From positions 31,078 through 95,077 of the forward strand of contig JADHTQ010000014.1 in assembly GCA_016784965.1 (NCBI GenBank): a stretch of 64,000 nucleotides of DNA, in the 5' to 3' direction. Source of the stretch: Bacteriovoracaceae bacterium (GTDB lineage Bacteria; Bdellovibrionota; Bacteriovoracia; Bacteriovoracales; Bacteriovoracaceae). The notes under the pieces are model-generated. The model saw nothing but the letters and a program-made list of their open reading frames with translations, ran no database searches and was not told the DNA's origin. A program made the position numbers and the translations under genes. Positions 9,926 to 17,941 of the stretch are shown in pieces (within the stretch, counting starts at the first letter, position 1; each line of letters opens with the position of its first letter).

Positions 9926-10000
9926 AATAGCATTATTGTAAAAGCAATTGCTGTTTGCAAGGGGGTATCAGTCAGGAACTATTTGCCTCTTAAAAATAAA

Positions 10001-10402
10001 TCAATCTAAAATAGTATATTCAGCTTGGAATGTTCTGGTTTTAAAGCGTCTTTTTGCCTTGTTGTGGATTACAAATTTTTCAGATGATTCACCACCCCAA
10101 GCAATGAGCCAGGCAACAATTACCAAGAATTTATTGGTGTTCCAATAGGCCATTGTGGCAAGTATTGCCACCAAAAGCCTTGGAGCAAATATGAGACCTA
10201 TCCACCAAAAGAATCCTCCAAATGGAACACTTGATAGCAGTAGAGTTAACCTAGGAAATGCAGTGATAAAGATAAGAAAAAAGATGCCGTGCACTTGCCA
10301 ATAATTTACAACGCCAAACTCAAAGCTAAACAAGTTTATTAGTAGAGATGTTGCACCGGTGATGGCAAGAAAAATTATAATGATCTTTGTCAGGTTTTTC
10401 AT
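10001..10402 (-). CDS. small conserved inner-membrane protein
   Basis: 133 residues with about four hydrophobic helices (GVNYWQVHGIFFLIFITAFP, LLLSSVPFGGFFWWIGLIF, LLVAILATMAYWNT, LVIVAWLIAWGG) and a basic C-terminal tail. AGAGGAT precedes the ATG. The text resembles a small conserved hypothetical membrane family found in many proteobacteria. I know of no assigned function. It lies between the antiporter and the HD-domain gene on the same strand, with 75-bp and 38-bp gaps. It may be cotranscribed with the HD gene upstream. Confidence 0.75.
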   Translation of the reverse strand: MKNLTKIIIIFLAITGATSLLINLFSFEFGVVNYWQVHGIFFLIFITAFPRLTLLLSSVPFGGFFWWIGLIFAPRLLVAILATMAYWNTNKFLVIVAWLIAWGGESSEKFVIHNKAKRRFKTRTFQAEYTILD

Positions 10403-10440
10403 TGGTATCCTCTTAAAAAGGGATGATTAGTTAGTGATAA

Positions 10441-11364
10441 CTATTTAATTTTTTTATGTATCTCTTGGAGTTTTTTTACAAGGTTATCGCGCTTAAAATG
10501 TGCTCGATGGTTTGCGTGTGGATCTTTTAATACTACTTCTTTTAAATAGTGTAAGTGATGATCAATGGCGGTTTGATAAAGATCTTCATTAATATTAAAA
10601 CGATCTCGAAAGTGCATAATCATCAATTTATTAACCCCTCCAAGCTCGGTAATATAGCGTTTTTTTGTTGATTCGGCAAACTCTAATGTTTTAACCAGTA
10701 ATTCTTGTTCATCTTTGTAGCCTGGAATATTTCCTTCTTGGAATTCATAAAATAAAAAGAGTAGCTTTTCCAGGTAAGTTCTATCTGCCATTTGTCCTAG
10801 AAAGTCAGCTGATCCTAAGATTTGTCCTAAACGCTTTACTTTTTTAGAAGAAAATTTGATAGTGTCAAGATTGACATCAAGTCCTGTACAACTAATCATA
10901 GAGACCATCTTGCGAATGTCGAGTTGAGTGAAATTTTTCTTTTGGCAGTAAACTTTTGTAAATTGGATACTTCTTTCTACGTGGCATGCAGTATATTTAG
11001 CACCTGTGCCGTCTTGATCTTCTACCTTTTGTATGTAGCCTGTATCGTGCAATAGACCTGCAACTATTGCCAAACAGATACTATGTTTATCATACACTTG
11101 CCCATTTAGGTGGTTGGCATGAATCAAGCGGGCCATGGCCAGCACAGTATCTAGGGTGTGATAGATATCGTGATACTGTGTGTTGCAAGCACGATACCCT
11201 GGGTATTTGCCCCCAAATAGATCGATAACATCCTTAAAGGTACTTTCAATAGTGGTGATGTCAACTTTTTTAGAAACCTTAGAAAGTATCAACTTAAGTT
11301 CTTCTATGACAACAGATAGATCTTTCATATCTAATAACATTGATAACTGTATGTGTTTTTCCAT
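10441..11364 (-). CDS. HD-domain metal-dependent phosphohydrolase
   Basis: The metal ligands of an HD/PDEase-type domain are visible in order: YHDIYHT (His65, His69), LLHDTGY (His106-Asp107), the CHVERS histidine and SADFLGQMADR as the distal Asp. This spacing is closer to the eukaryotic-type cyclic-nucleotide phosphodiesterase arrangement than to RelA/SpoT or HD-GYP. The likely reaction is hydrolysis of a cyclic nucleotide or another phosphoester. The substrate cannot be told. There is no signal peptide or membrane helix. Residues 1-50 are helical and could be a dimerisation or sensory segment. Confidence 0.75.
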   Translation of the reverse strand: MEKHIQLSMLLDMKDLSVVIEELKLILSKVSKKVDITTIESTFKDVIDLFGGKYPGYRACNTQYHDIYHTLDTVLAMARLIHANHLNGQVYDKHSICLAIVAGLLHDTGYIQKVEDQDGTGAKYTACHVERSIQFTKVYCQKKNFTQLDIRKMVSMISCTGLDVNLDTIKFSSKKVKRLGQILGSADFLGQMADRTYLEKLLFLFYEFQEGNIPGYKDEQELLVKTLEFAESTKKRYITELGGVNKLMIMHFRDRFNINEDLYQTAIDHHLHYLKEVVLKDPHANHRAHFKRDNLVKKLQEIHKKIK

Positions 11365-11428
11365 TCACTAACCTCGAAAAATTGATGAGTATAAATATTA
11401 TATACCAAATTAGTTGTTATGAAAAATC

Positions 11429-11472
11429 AGGAACCAATATTTCAATAAGGGGGGATGTAAATATTGGTTCCT
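11429..11472 (-). terminator. perfect 14-bp inverted repeat, probable terminator
   Basis: AGGAACCAATATTT at 11429-11442 is the exact reverse complement of 11459-11472, with a 16-base loop. Read on the minus strand it lies 35 bp after the stop of the gene at 11507-14122 and is followed by GATTTTTC. This fits a Rho-independent terminator for that gene. The stem is longer and more AT-rich, and the loop larger and with a C6 run, than is typical. Confidence 0.6.
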
Positions 11473-11506
11473 CTATACAAGATTAGAAACAAGTTTAAGC
11501 TATTTT

Positions 11507-14122
11507 TTACTTTTGGCCCATCATTGCAAGCCACATACGTCTACTAGTAATTCTATTGTTGGTATTTCTGTTTGTGTGTAGTTGTTGTTTTGCAAAAGCA
11601 AATGATTTGATCATTTTCCACCAGATTACTATTTTGCCCATATTTAGACTGCCTAGACGTAAATACTCCTCAGTACGTTTTTGCATCTGTTGCAGGTGTA
11701 GTGTTGCTTTGGATAGCTCTTTTTTTATGTGGTTTTGCTCAACTTGTAAGTTTTGGGTGCGCAGTTTATTGTAGTTAAATAGTTCATTTTTGGCCAACTT
11801 TGGATTAGAGGCCGCAACGTGCTCACTTTTTAACTGTAGCAACTGTTGAGTAATTTGTTCGTCCTTTTTAAGTAACCTTTTAATTAACAATTTTTGTTGG
11901 AAATAGTTGTAAAAAGAGGATCTGTCATTGCTTTGTGATGCTTCTTGCATACGTTTTGAAATATGTCCTATTAGGTGATGTTGCTTACTTTGAACCTTGT
12001 TGTCAATTTCACTAAAAGTAAAGTCTGTTTGCTGCAAGATCTCATCTAAAGAGGGAAGAACAATTTCTAGGTAGCGGTTTAAATGTTGCTTAGGATCTTT
12101 AATTAGAGCTTGAAGTGCCTTTACTCTTTCATTGTAATCACTGGCCGCCTTTATGTGTAAGTCAGCAAAGTCACTGCGCAAGTAGTCCCAAAAACGTGCA
12201 CTGGCAGATTTATCCAAAGGATCTATCACTTGAGGGTTAATCTCTTCTAGTAACTGGTAGAAGGCATCTACTAGCAAAATACTATTTGCAGGGATTAATC
12301 CGCCGTACACTTTTTTAACATCTTTTTCATCAAAAAATAAAAAGCACTGTTTTAGAAACTTTTCTTCCCACTCATTTAATTCGTCTTGCTTTCCTGTAAT
12401 AATCTCTGCTTCTTTTTTGCCCTGTCTGGCCAAAAAGGGGCTTAAAAACACTATATCGGCCAGGTCAATTAAAACTGACATGATTAAAACCATTAACATA
12501 ACAATTTGTGCCCAAAGCATCCCATACTTGCCCTTAAGTAGCATAATCAGCTCATTAAATGACTTGTATTTAACTTTTCTGATACCTTTTTTAAGTGCTG
12601 TAACTGCTTTTACATTCATCGGAGGAAAAGTTATTGTAACGTTATAAGTTCTGGCCTTGGCGTAGCCTGAGCGATCAATTTGTCTTAATACTTTTATGTA
12701 TTGCTCGATCATAGTTTTTAGCTGCACAACGGTACTGCGGTATTGCGAGGCAGTTTTGTTAAAGCTTTTTGTCATCGTCTTGGCAACACTATTTAAATCA
12801 TAGTATTCAACAAATGCCATATTTAAAAAGTCTGGCAATGGACTGTCGTTTTTAATACTGGCATCCAACTTTTTTAAATGATTGTTTATCTCACTTTGTT
12901 GTTCTTTTACAAAATTTTCATAGCCTACTATTAAGGTGTCGATCTTTGCAGCTAGAGAAAGCTTAAAGTCTACTCCACTGGACTGAATGATAGCATCAAT
13001 CTTATTGGATAATCTTTTACTGCGAGTTAGGTTAGAAACAATATTTTTGTTTTTATCATAAGCTCCATGAACTACAAAATTTTTACCCCAATACCTTGGA
13101 CCTTGCCCCGATCGGCCACTAGAGGCCTTGCCACTTGCTTCTACCATAGGAAATTGGTTAAATTGGGCCTTAATCGTTTGCGCTTTTTGTTTTAGGGCCT
13201 CAACAGATTGATAAAAGGAGGTTACAGAAGCCTGCTTGTCGCTCATTACAGTGTCAAAAGCTGCAGCCGCTTGAGCATGGATATGTGTATGCTCCTCAGT
13301 GATGTACTCAGACTTAGATAAAAGTGCAATTCCTCCATCATAATTAGTCTTAAGAGAAACCATTAGCATGATAGTAGAAAAGATCATAGTCCATGGATAT
13401 TTAAAGTAAGCAGTTTGAATCCCCTTAAATACTTTTCCTGCAGATAAAATGCAGTGATAAAACGAAACCTTTAGGTGTAAAATGATGTATGAAAGCAAAC
13501 ACCCACCGATGAATGAGGTAATAAGGCGCAAAATCTCCCCCTGGTCACCATTAAACATTGATAAGATTGCAGCATCACTACCTTGTAAGAGATGATTTAC
13601 TCCGTATCCCGTTGTAAAAGACGAAACGATAAAAGTAAGTACCCCTAAAATGCTTAAGGCCTTCGATCTAATCGGTTCTATAGTTTTTGGGCCATAACCG
13701 CATAGCTGCTTCATCGAGGTAGTAAAGTAAGCTTTGGCAGAATTGTGGAAGCAGCTAAATAGATCTTGGGCCAAGTGATAAAAAGAGTTCTTCTTTAAAA
13801 AGGGCTCATTATCTTTCAGTCGTGTATGATGAAAAAAGTCATGTAAATCTCTTGCCGTATTGCCATTTGGATTGCTTTCTACTTCTTTTTGCAAGACGTG
13901 AGCTTTTTGCATAATTATCTTACCGCGATAATATTCTTGATGCGAAAAAATATTGGAACGTTGATTATCATCACTAAATAAATTGAAGATATTTACTGAA
14001 GGTTTTTCAAAAAAACCCTTGGGCCTTAACATCTGCCCTAGAAAATAATTATAATTTGTCATCAAGGGAGTCCGAGGATTGATTTTTGACCTTTTGTTTT
14101 TGCTATGAATATTATTTTCCAC
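11507..14122 (-). CDS. large multi-pass membrane protein, sigma-54 regulon copy 1
   Basis: About 871 residues, strongly similar along its whole length to the protein at 14846-17359. Layout: a cytoplasmic helical N-terminus (~170 residues); three membrane segments at ~180-275; an exported helical region (~280-540) that starts with TNYDGGIALLSKSE; a fourth segment (YGMLWAQIVMLMVLIMSVLIDL, split here only by the membrane); and a long cytoplasmic coiled-coil tail. Compared with its paralogue it carries an extra ~35 residues near 325-365 containing GRSGQGPRYWGKNF. I place the start at GTG 14122 because GGAGGT lies four bases before it. An in-frame ATG at 14134 overlaps that GGAGGT. A sigma-54 promoter is at 14170-14185. 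Family not recognised. Confidence 0.75.
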   Translation of the reverse strand: MENNIHSKNKRSKINPRTPLMTNYNYFLGQMLRPKGFFEKPSVNIFNLFSDDNQRSNIFSHQEYYRGKIIMQKAHVLQKEVESNPNGNTARDLHDFFHHTRLKDNEPFLKKNSFYHLAQDLFSCFHNSAKAYFTTSMKQLCGYGPKTIEPIRSKALSILGVLTFIVSSFTTGYGVNHLLQGSDAAILSMFNGDQGEILRLITSFIGGCLLSYIILHLKVSFYHCILSAGKVFKGIQTAYFKYPWTMIFSTIMLMVSLKTNYDGGIALLSKSEYITEEHTHIHAQAAAAFDTVMSDKQASVTSFYQSVEALKQKAQTIKAQFNQFPMVEASGKASSGRSGQGPRYWGKNFVVHGAYDKNKNIVSNLTRSKRLSNKIDAIIQSSGVDFKLSLAAKIDTLIVGYENFVKEQQSEINNHLKKLDASIKNDSPLPDFLNMAFVEYYDLNSVAKTMTKSFNKTASQYRSTVVQLKTMIEQYIKVLRQIDRSGYAKARTYNVTITFPPMNVKAVTALKKGIRKVKYKSFNELIMLLKGKYGMLWAQIVMLMVLIMSVLIDLADIVFLSPFLARQGKKEAEIITGKQDELNEWEEKFLKQCFLFFDEKDVKKVYGGLIPANSILLVDAFYQLLEEINPQVIDPLDKSASARFWDYLRSDFADLHIKAASDYNERVKALQALIKDPKQHLNRYLEIVLPSLDEILQQTDFTFSEIDNKVQSKQHHLIGHISKRMQEASQSNDRSSFYNYFQQKLLIKRLLKKDEQITQQLLQLKSEHVAASNPKLAKNELFNYNKLRTQNLQVEQNHIKKELSKATLHLQQMQKRTEEYLRLGSLNMGKIVIWWKMIKSFAFAKQQLHTNRNTNNRITSRRMWLAMMGQK

Positions 14123-14126
14123 AAAT

Positions 14127-14132
14127 ACCTCC
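14127..14132 (-). promoter_or_regulatory. ribosome binding site GGAGGT that decides a GTG start
   Basis: On the minus strand GGAGGT is followed by ATTT and then GTG (14122). The same arrangement (GGAGGT, ACTT, GTG) occurs at the paralogue (17364-17369). This argues that both genes start at GTG, not at the ATG embedded in the ribosome site. Confidence 0.6.
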
Positions 14133-14169
14133 ATTTTTTACAACAATCAATTTCGATAAATTTTTAAAT

Positions 14170-14185
14170 TGCAACATAAGTGCCA
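14170..14185 (-). promoter_or_regulatory. sigma-54 promoter for 11507-14122
   Basis: On the minus strand the site reads TGGCACTTATGTTGCA. This matches the -24/-12 consensus TGGCAC-N5-TTGCW at every conserved position with the obligatory spacing. It lies 48 bp upstream of the GTG start at 14122, which leaves room for a short leader. Confidence 0.85.
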
Positions 14186-14258
14186 ATTGATACCTGTGCA
14201 GCTTTTACGCGCATATGGCCTTGAACCTGTGGTGTAAAAAGTGTTGGATACCACATAG

Positions 14259-14281
14259 GTGTCGCACCAATTGTGTTGCAC
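14259..14281. promoter_or_regulatory. candidate activator (enhancer) site between divergent sigma-54 promoters
   Basis: Two small dyads, GTGTCGCAC (14259-14267) and GTGTTGCAC (14273-14281), lie midway between the two divergent sigma-54 promoters, ~74 bp from the left one and ~60-80 bp from the right one. Closely similar GTGTCGC and GTGTTGCA elements sit at the same position in the second divergent region (17495-17521). This fits an upstream activating sequence for one NtrC-type protein. A nearby TGTGGTGT...ATACCACA inverted pair (14228-14255) may also contribute. Confidence 0.55.
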
Positions 14282-14338
14282 ATTACAGCTAATTGATGAA
14301 GTATCTCACTGTAACTAGCTGTAATTTACATTCACTTT

Positions 14339-14354
14339 TGGCACACAAACTGCA
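14339..14354 (+). promoter_or_regulatory. sigma-54 promoter for 14394-14531
   Basis: TGGCACACAAACTGCA has the -24 TGGCAC and -12 TGCA elements at exact sigma-54 spacing, with one deviation (CTGCA instead of TTGCA). It is 40 bp upstream of the ATG at 14394, just ahead of an AGGAG ribosome site. Confidence 0.7.
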
Positions 14355-14393
14355 TTTAAAAGATTGTAATACAGCTGCAACAGGAGAAATACT

Positions 14394-14531
14394 ATGCGTG
14401 CAGTATTTGAGATATTTCTTGCGATATTTTTCACCATAACAGTAGGGATTACATTGTTAAATCTATGTTCTACCATAAAGGCCCACGATTATAGTAAGGG
14501 CCATACATCCATTCTAATTGCCAAAGATTAG
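14394..14531 (+). CDS. 45-residue single-pass membrane protein
   Basis: ATG at 14394 with CAGGAG eight bases upstream, stop TAG at 14529-14531. Residues ~4-24 (FEIFLAIFFTITVGITLLNL) form one membrane helix. A polar tail of ~20 residues follows, ending in IAKD. It is transcribed divergently from the large membrane protein at 11507-14122 and has its own sigma-54 promoter 40 bp upstream. This strongly supports a real gene despite its size. By analogy with other small membrane proteins it could be a subunit or regulator of the large neighbour; this is inference. Confidence 0.65.
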   Translation: MRAVFEIFLAIFFTITVGITLLNLCSTIKAHDYSKGHTSILIAKD

Positions 14532-14558
14532 AGCATATAACTTAAAAAAACACAATAA

Positions 14559-14587
14559 TTGACATAGACATTAGTTGCTACTTGTAT
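14559..14587 (+). promoter_or_regulatory. possible sigma-70 promoter for the TM2 gene
   Basis: A perfect TTGACA (14559-14564) is followed after 17 bp by a weak -10 (TTGTAT, 14582-14587), about 48 bp before the TM2 ATG. The -35 is good and the -10 poor. The gene could also be read from the sigma-54 promoter at 14339. Confidence 0.4.
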
Positions 14588-14634
14588 GTAGAATGTAGTG
14601 TTATTTACACAATTCATTGCAAGAGGAGACGCTT

Positions 14635-14856
14635 ATGACTGATGTGCAAGTGAGTGACAAGGGATTTGTTCCAGCGGCTTTATTATGTCTTTTTTTAGGT
14701 GGTTTTGGGCTGCATAGATTTTATGTAGGGAAGATAGGAACTGGGATATTGATGTTAATTACTCTAGGTGGATTGGGTATTTGGACTTTAATTGACCTGA
14801 TACTCATAATTATGGGAGTCTTTAAAGACTCAAATGATTTACCTCTTAAACGTTAG
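14635..14856 (+). CDS. TM2-domain membrane protein
   Basis: 73 residues from the ATG at 14635, which follows AGAGGAG; an in-frame upstream ATG at 14617 lacks such a site. It shows the TM2 pattern: a first helix with CLFLGGFGLHRFYVGK, a turn, then a second helix GILMLITLGGLGIWTLIDLI, and a short tail. TM2 proteins are small two-helix inner-membrane proteins of unclear function. It lies 103 bp after the 45-residue gene. Its last 11 bases overlap, tail to tail, the 3' end of the large membrane gene on the other strand. Confidence 0.85.
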   Translation: MTDVQVSDKGFVPAALLCLFLGGFGLHRFYVGKIGTGILMLITLGGLGIWTLIDLILIIMGVFKDSNDLPLKR

Positions 14857-17359
14857 AGTGGCCATTTATCATCGATAACCACTTGCGACGACTATTGACT
14901 GCTTTTGTCTTGTGTTTAGTGCTGTAGAGGCCATGGGCACACAAAAATGAGTTGAGCATTTTTTTGCAAATTTCAAACTTACTAAGGTGTATAGTGTTAT
15001 GAAGCAAGTAATTTTCGCTTCTAATTTGCAGCAGATCTAATTCTGCTTGGGCCGCTTCCAGCTGCTGCTTGATTCGCTCTTGCTCTTTTATTAAACTTAG
15101 CTTGCGAAGCTTACTTACGTTGAATGCTTCTTCCATATTGGTGGCAGTTACAACTGTGGCCAACTTATTTTCTTTATTTTTTAGCTCGACCTCTGCAGAG
15201 GATAGTTTTAGTAGCTGCTTTGCAATTTGCACTTCATCTTTGTGCAGTTTTGTTACTTGTCTTTTTTGTTGGTAGTAAAGATACATTGAGGGACCATCAT
15301 GGTCACATGCAGCATCATTCATTCGTTTGCTGATATCTTCTAATATCTGATTTTGCTTTCCTTGCACTCTTCTATCAAGTTCGTCGAAAGTAAAATCAGC
15401 TTGATCTATGATTTTATCCAAATGTGGCAAAATGATATCTAGGTAGCGCCCCAAGTAATAATCTGGGTGTAAAATTAAGTGTTGAATTGCCTCTACCCGC
15501 TCATTGTAATCAGTTGCCGCAAGGGTATGTAGTGGCCGGAAATCATTTTTTACATAATCCCAAATGCGCTCACCCAGTGATTTGTCAAGAGGATCAATTA
15601 ATTGAGGATTGATCTCTTCTAATAAATGATAAAATGAATCTACTAGCATTATACTATTTTGTGGTATTAGACCACTATATACTTGCAAAACATCCTTTTC
15701 ATCAAAAAACAAAAAGCACTGTTTTAAAAATTTGTCTTCCCACTCGTGTAGCTGCTCTTGTTTGCCTGGAACAATTTCGGACTCTTTTTTTCCCTGTTTG
15801 GCCAAGTTAGGTGCAAGCAGTATAATGTCGACAAGGTCAATTAAGACAGACAAAACTAATAACAACACCATAAAAAATTGCGCCCAAAGGACTCCGTATT
15901 GATTTTTAAATGTATGGGTCAGATCATCATATGACATATGTTTAAGCTTTAAGTTTGCTGCACTAAACTGATTCATTGCACCTGAATTTAAAGATGGTAA
16001 GGATAAGACCAATGCGTCTGATTTGGTAAACGAATTATCTGATTGCTCAATTTGTCTAAGTACTTTTGCATACTGATCAATCAGGGTTTTAAACTTAGTG
16101 ATAGTCTCACTATAATTACTATAAATAACATTAAAGCTTTTTGCTATTTGTTGTTTAGTATCGTTGATGTCATAGTAACCAACAAATGACTTATCAATAA
16201 CAGTTGGCAGAAGACTATTTTGACTATTTATAAAGTTATCTAGCTTATTTGTTAGTTTATTAATTTGAGAAAGTTGTAATTTGGCCGTATTTTCATAATC
16301 GCCGACAATCGCAGTGATTTTGGTCTCAATGGGTACTTTGAAATCTAGGCCACTTGCTTGCATAATTGCATCAACTCTTTTTGATGTGACCTTTGTGGTA
16401 TCTTTTGCTGCTACTAAGGGGAATTGATTGAAGTGGGTGATAACTGTTTGTGCCTTTTGTTTGATGGCAATAACCGATTCATTGATAGGTGCAAATGCAG
16501 CTGTTGTTTGTTTTAAAATGTGTGCATGCTCCTGATTGATGTGTTGTGACTTAGACAACAATGCAACTCCCCCGTCGTAGTTAGTTTTAAAAGAAACTAG
16601 TAGCATTAAAGTAGAAAAAAGCATGGTCCAGGGGTACTTAAAATAAGCAGTTTTTATACCTTTTATAACTTTACCCGTCGATAGGATGGACCTATAGAGT
16701 GATACCTTTAAATGAATTATTATATATGATAAAAGACAGCCCACGATAGTTGCCGCTATGACTCTAAATATGGCCCCCTTATCACCTTGAAATAGTGATA
16801 ATATGGAGTAATTGCTGTTTTCTTGTAAGTAGTGATTTAGTGCAAATCCCGTAGTAAAAGTTGAAAGTAAGAAGGTGATGACGCCCAGGATAGTTAGAGC
16901 AGTAGACTTAATGGGCATAATTTGAGTCGGACTAAAGTTGCATAGCTGTTTCATAGAGTTTATAAAGTGCTGTTTGGCAGCGCTATGAAAATAGATAAAA
17001 ATCTGTTGCGCTAGTTTGTAAAAAGGGTTGCGCTTTAGGATAAGCTCTTGGTCTTTGTCTGCTGAGATATTAAAAAAATCATGTAGGTCTTTTGCAGTAT
17101 GACCACCTGGGTTTTGGGTAATCTCATCTTTTAACTCTTGTCCTGTTTTCATCACTTGCTGACCTTTGGAGTAGCCATTGTAGGTAAAAAGATTAGAGCG
17201 TTGATTGCCGTTATTTAGCAGATCAAAAATAGTTACCTTAGGTCTTTCAAATAAGGCAGAGGGATTGATCAGTTTTCCAATGAAGTAGTTGTAGTTATTG
17301 AGTAGGTGGGTTCGAGCATTATTTTGTTCACTTAAGGTATTTAATTTCTTTTTTTCCAC
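14846..17359 (-). CDS. large multi-pass membrane protein, sigma-54 regulon copy 2
   Basis: About 837 residues and a full-length paralogue of 11507-14122. Shared signatures include NYNYF.G; RDL/KDLHDFF; TTG(Y/F)..NH; LKTNYDGG or FKTNYDGG.ALLSKS; KQCFLFFDEKDV; and LLEEINPQ.IDPLDKS. Order of parts: cytoplasmic N-terminus, three membrane segments, an exported helical region (~280-540), a fourth segment, and a long cytoplasmic part with a coiled coil at ~690-800. The start is taken as GTG 17359 after GGAGGT, as in copy 1. A perfect sigma-54 promoter lies 43 bp upstream. No known family is recognised. The conserved KQCFLFFDEKDV to LDKS block is the best candidate for a functional core. Confidence 0.75.
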   Translation of the reverse strand: MEKKKLNTLSEQNNARTHLLNNYNYFIGKLINPSALFERPKVTIFDLLNNGNQRSNLFTYNGYSKGQQVMKTGQELKDEITQNPGGHTAKDLHDFFNISADKDQELILKRNPFYKLAQQIFIYFHSAAKQHFINSMKQLCNFSPTQIMPIKSTALTILGVITFLLSTFTTGFALNHYLQENSNYSILSLFQGDKGAIFRVIAATIVGCLLSYIIIHLKVSLYRSILSTGKVIKGIKTAYFKYPWTMLFSTLMLLVSFKTNYDGGVALLSKSQHINQEHAHILKQTTAAFAPINESVIAIKQKAQTVITHFNQFPLVAAKDTTKVTSKRVDAIMQASGLDFKVPIETKITAIVGDYENTAKLQLSQINKLTNKLDNFINSQNSLLPTVIDKSFVGYYDINDTKQQIAKSFNVIYSNYSETITKFKTLIDQYAKVLRQIEQSDNSFTKSDALVLSLPSLNSGAMNQFSAANLKLKHMSYDDLTHTFKNQYGVLWAQFFMVLLLVLSVLIDLVDIILLAPNLAKQGKKESEIVPGKQEQLHEWEDKFLKQCFLFFDEKDVLQVYSGLIPQNSIMLVDSFYHLLEEINPQLIDPLDKSLGERIWDYVKNDFRPLHTLAATDYNERVEAIQHLILHPDYYLGRYLDIILPHLDKIIDQADFTFDELDRRVQGKQNQILEDISKRMNDAACDHDGPSMYLYYQQKRQVTKLHKDEVQIAKQLLKLSSAEVELKNKENKLATVVTATNMEEAFNVSKLRKLSLIKEQERIKQQLEAAQAELDLLQIRSENYLLHNTIHLSKFEICKKMLNSFLCAHGLYSTKHKTKAVNSRRKWLSMINGHSNV

Positions 17360-17363
17360 AAGT

Positions 17364-17369
17364 ACCTCC
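17364..17369 (-). promoter_or_regulatory. ribosome binding site GGAGGT for GTG start at 17359
   Basis: GGAGGT, four bases, then GTG. The same layout as at 14127-14132 supports GTG as the start and indicates that the leaders of the two paralogues have a common origin. Confidence 0.6.
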
Positions 17370-17401
17370 ATTTAAAAACAACGATCTTTTAAATGTTTAA
17401 A

Positions 17402-17417
17402 AGCAAAGTATGTGCCA
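17402..17417 (-). promoter_or_regulatory. sigma-54 promoter for 14846-17359
   Basis: On the minus strand TGGCACATACTTTGCT matches the -24/-12 consensus at all conserved positions with exact spacing. It lies 43 bp upstream of the GTG start. Confidence 0.85.
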
Positions 17418-17494
17418 CTTAATCAAAAATAGCAGCTGAGATTGTAAAATTGGGGAATTCCATATTAGTTTCACGGAAAAATGTCTGAGCAAAA

Positions 17495-17521
17495 GTGTCG
17501 CGTACTACGGTTGTGTTGCAG
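17495..17521. promoter_or_regulatory. candidate activator (enhancer) site, second divergent region
   Basis: GTGTCGC (17495-17501) and TTGTGTTGCA (17511-17520) repeat the elements seen at 14259-14281, four bases further apart. They sit ~78 bp from the left and ~76 bp from the right sigma-54 promoter. Apart from these elements and the two promoters, the 318-bp gap between 17359 and 17678 holds no other feature I can support. Confidence 0.55.
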
Positions 17522-17596
17522 CAAATATGTGGCAGCAATAGTTATCTAATTAGATATAATCAACGTGATTTTAATAAGATATTTAAGTGGAGAAAT

Positions 17597-17612
17597 TGGC
17601 ACCTAATTTGCT
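17597..17612 (+). promoter_or_regulatory. sigma-54 promoter for 17678-17863
   Basis: TGGCACCTAATTTGCT matches the sigma-54 -24/-12 consensus perfectly with correct spacing and lies 66 bp upstream of the ATG at 17678. Confidence 0.85.
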
Positions 17613-17677
17613 CAATTAAATTGTAACAAGAGCTGCAAAAATTACTAGAAGCGGCCCAAAGACAATGTGAGGTATAA

Positions 17678-17863
17678 ATGGATGCATTATGTAGAGTAGC
17701 AAAACACACTGGAATGCTAGTTGGAACTTTAGAGAATTTTTTTACTAACATGAACCAACCTACTTATGATTTTGCAAGCCAATCTAGGTGTATTCAGGAT
17801 TTTTCTATGCCCGGTGGCTATAATGATTTTTGTAATCAAGTGCTAGTAGTCAAGCGAGGTTAG
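17678..17863 (+). CDS. 61-residue protein of unknown function, sigma-54 driven
   Basis: ATG at 17678 follows GTGAGGT. The product is polar, with three cysteines and no membrane segment, ending in VVKRG. It is divergent from the large membrane protein at 14846-17359, mirrors the position of the 45-residue gene at 14394 but is not visibly homologous to it, and has a perfect sigma-54 promoter. Without the promoter it would be weak. With it, a real small gene is more likely than not. A non-coding transcript is the alternative. Confidence 0.5.
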   Translation: MDALCRVAKHTGMLVGTLENFFTNMNQPTYDFASQSRCIQDFSMPGGYNDFCNQVLVVKRG

Positions 17864-17941
17864 TGATAATTTCTTAAAGCAATTATGCCCAAAAATGTGT
17901 TACACTGTCAGTAAATACTACTTCAAAGATAACTGGGCGAT

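Noticed and set aside
17502..17510. CGTACTACG palindrome inside the second divergent region as a separate operator
   Set aside because: Four-base arms are expected by chance and it has no counterpart in the first divergent region.
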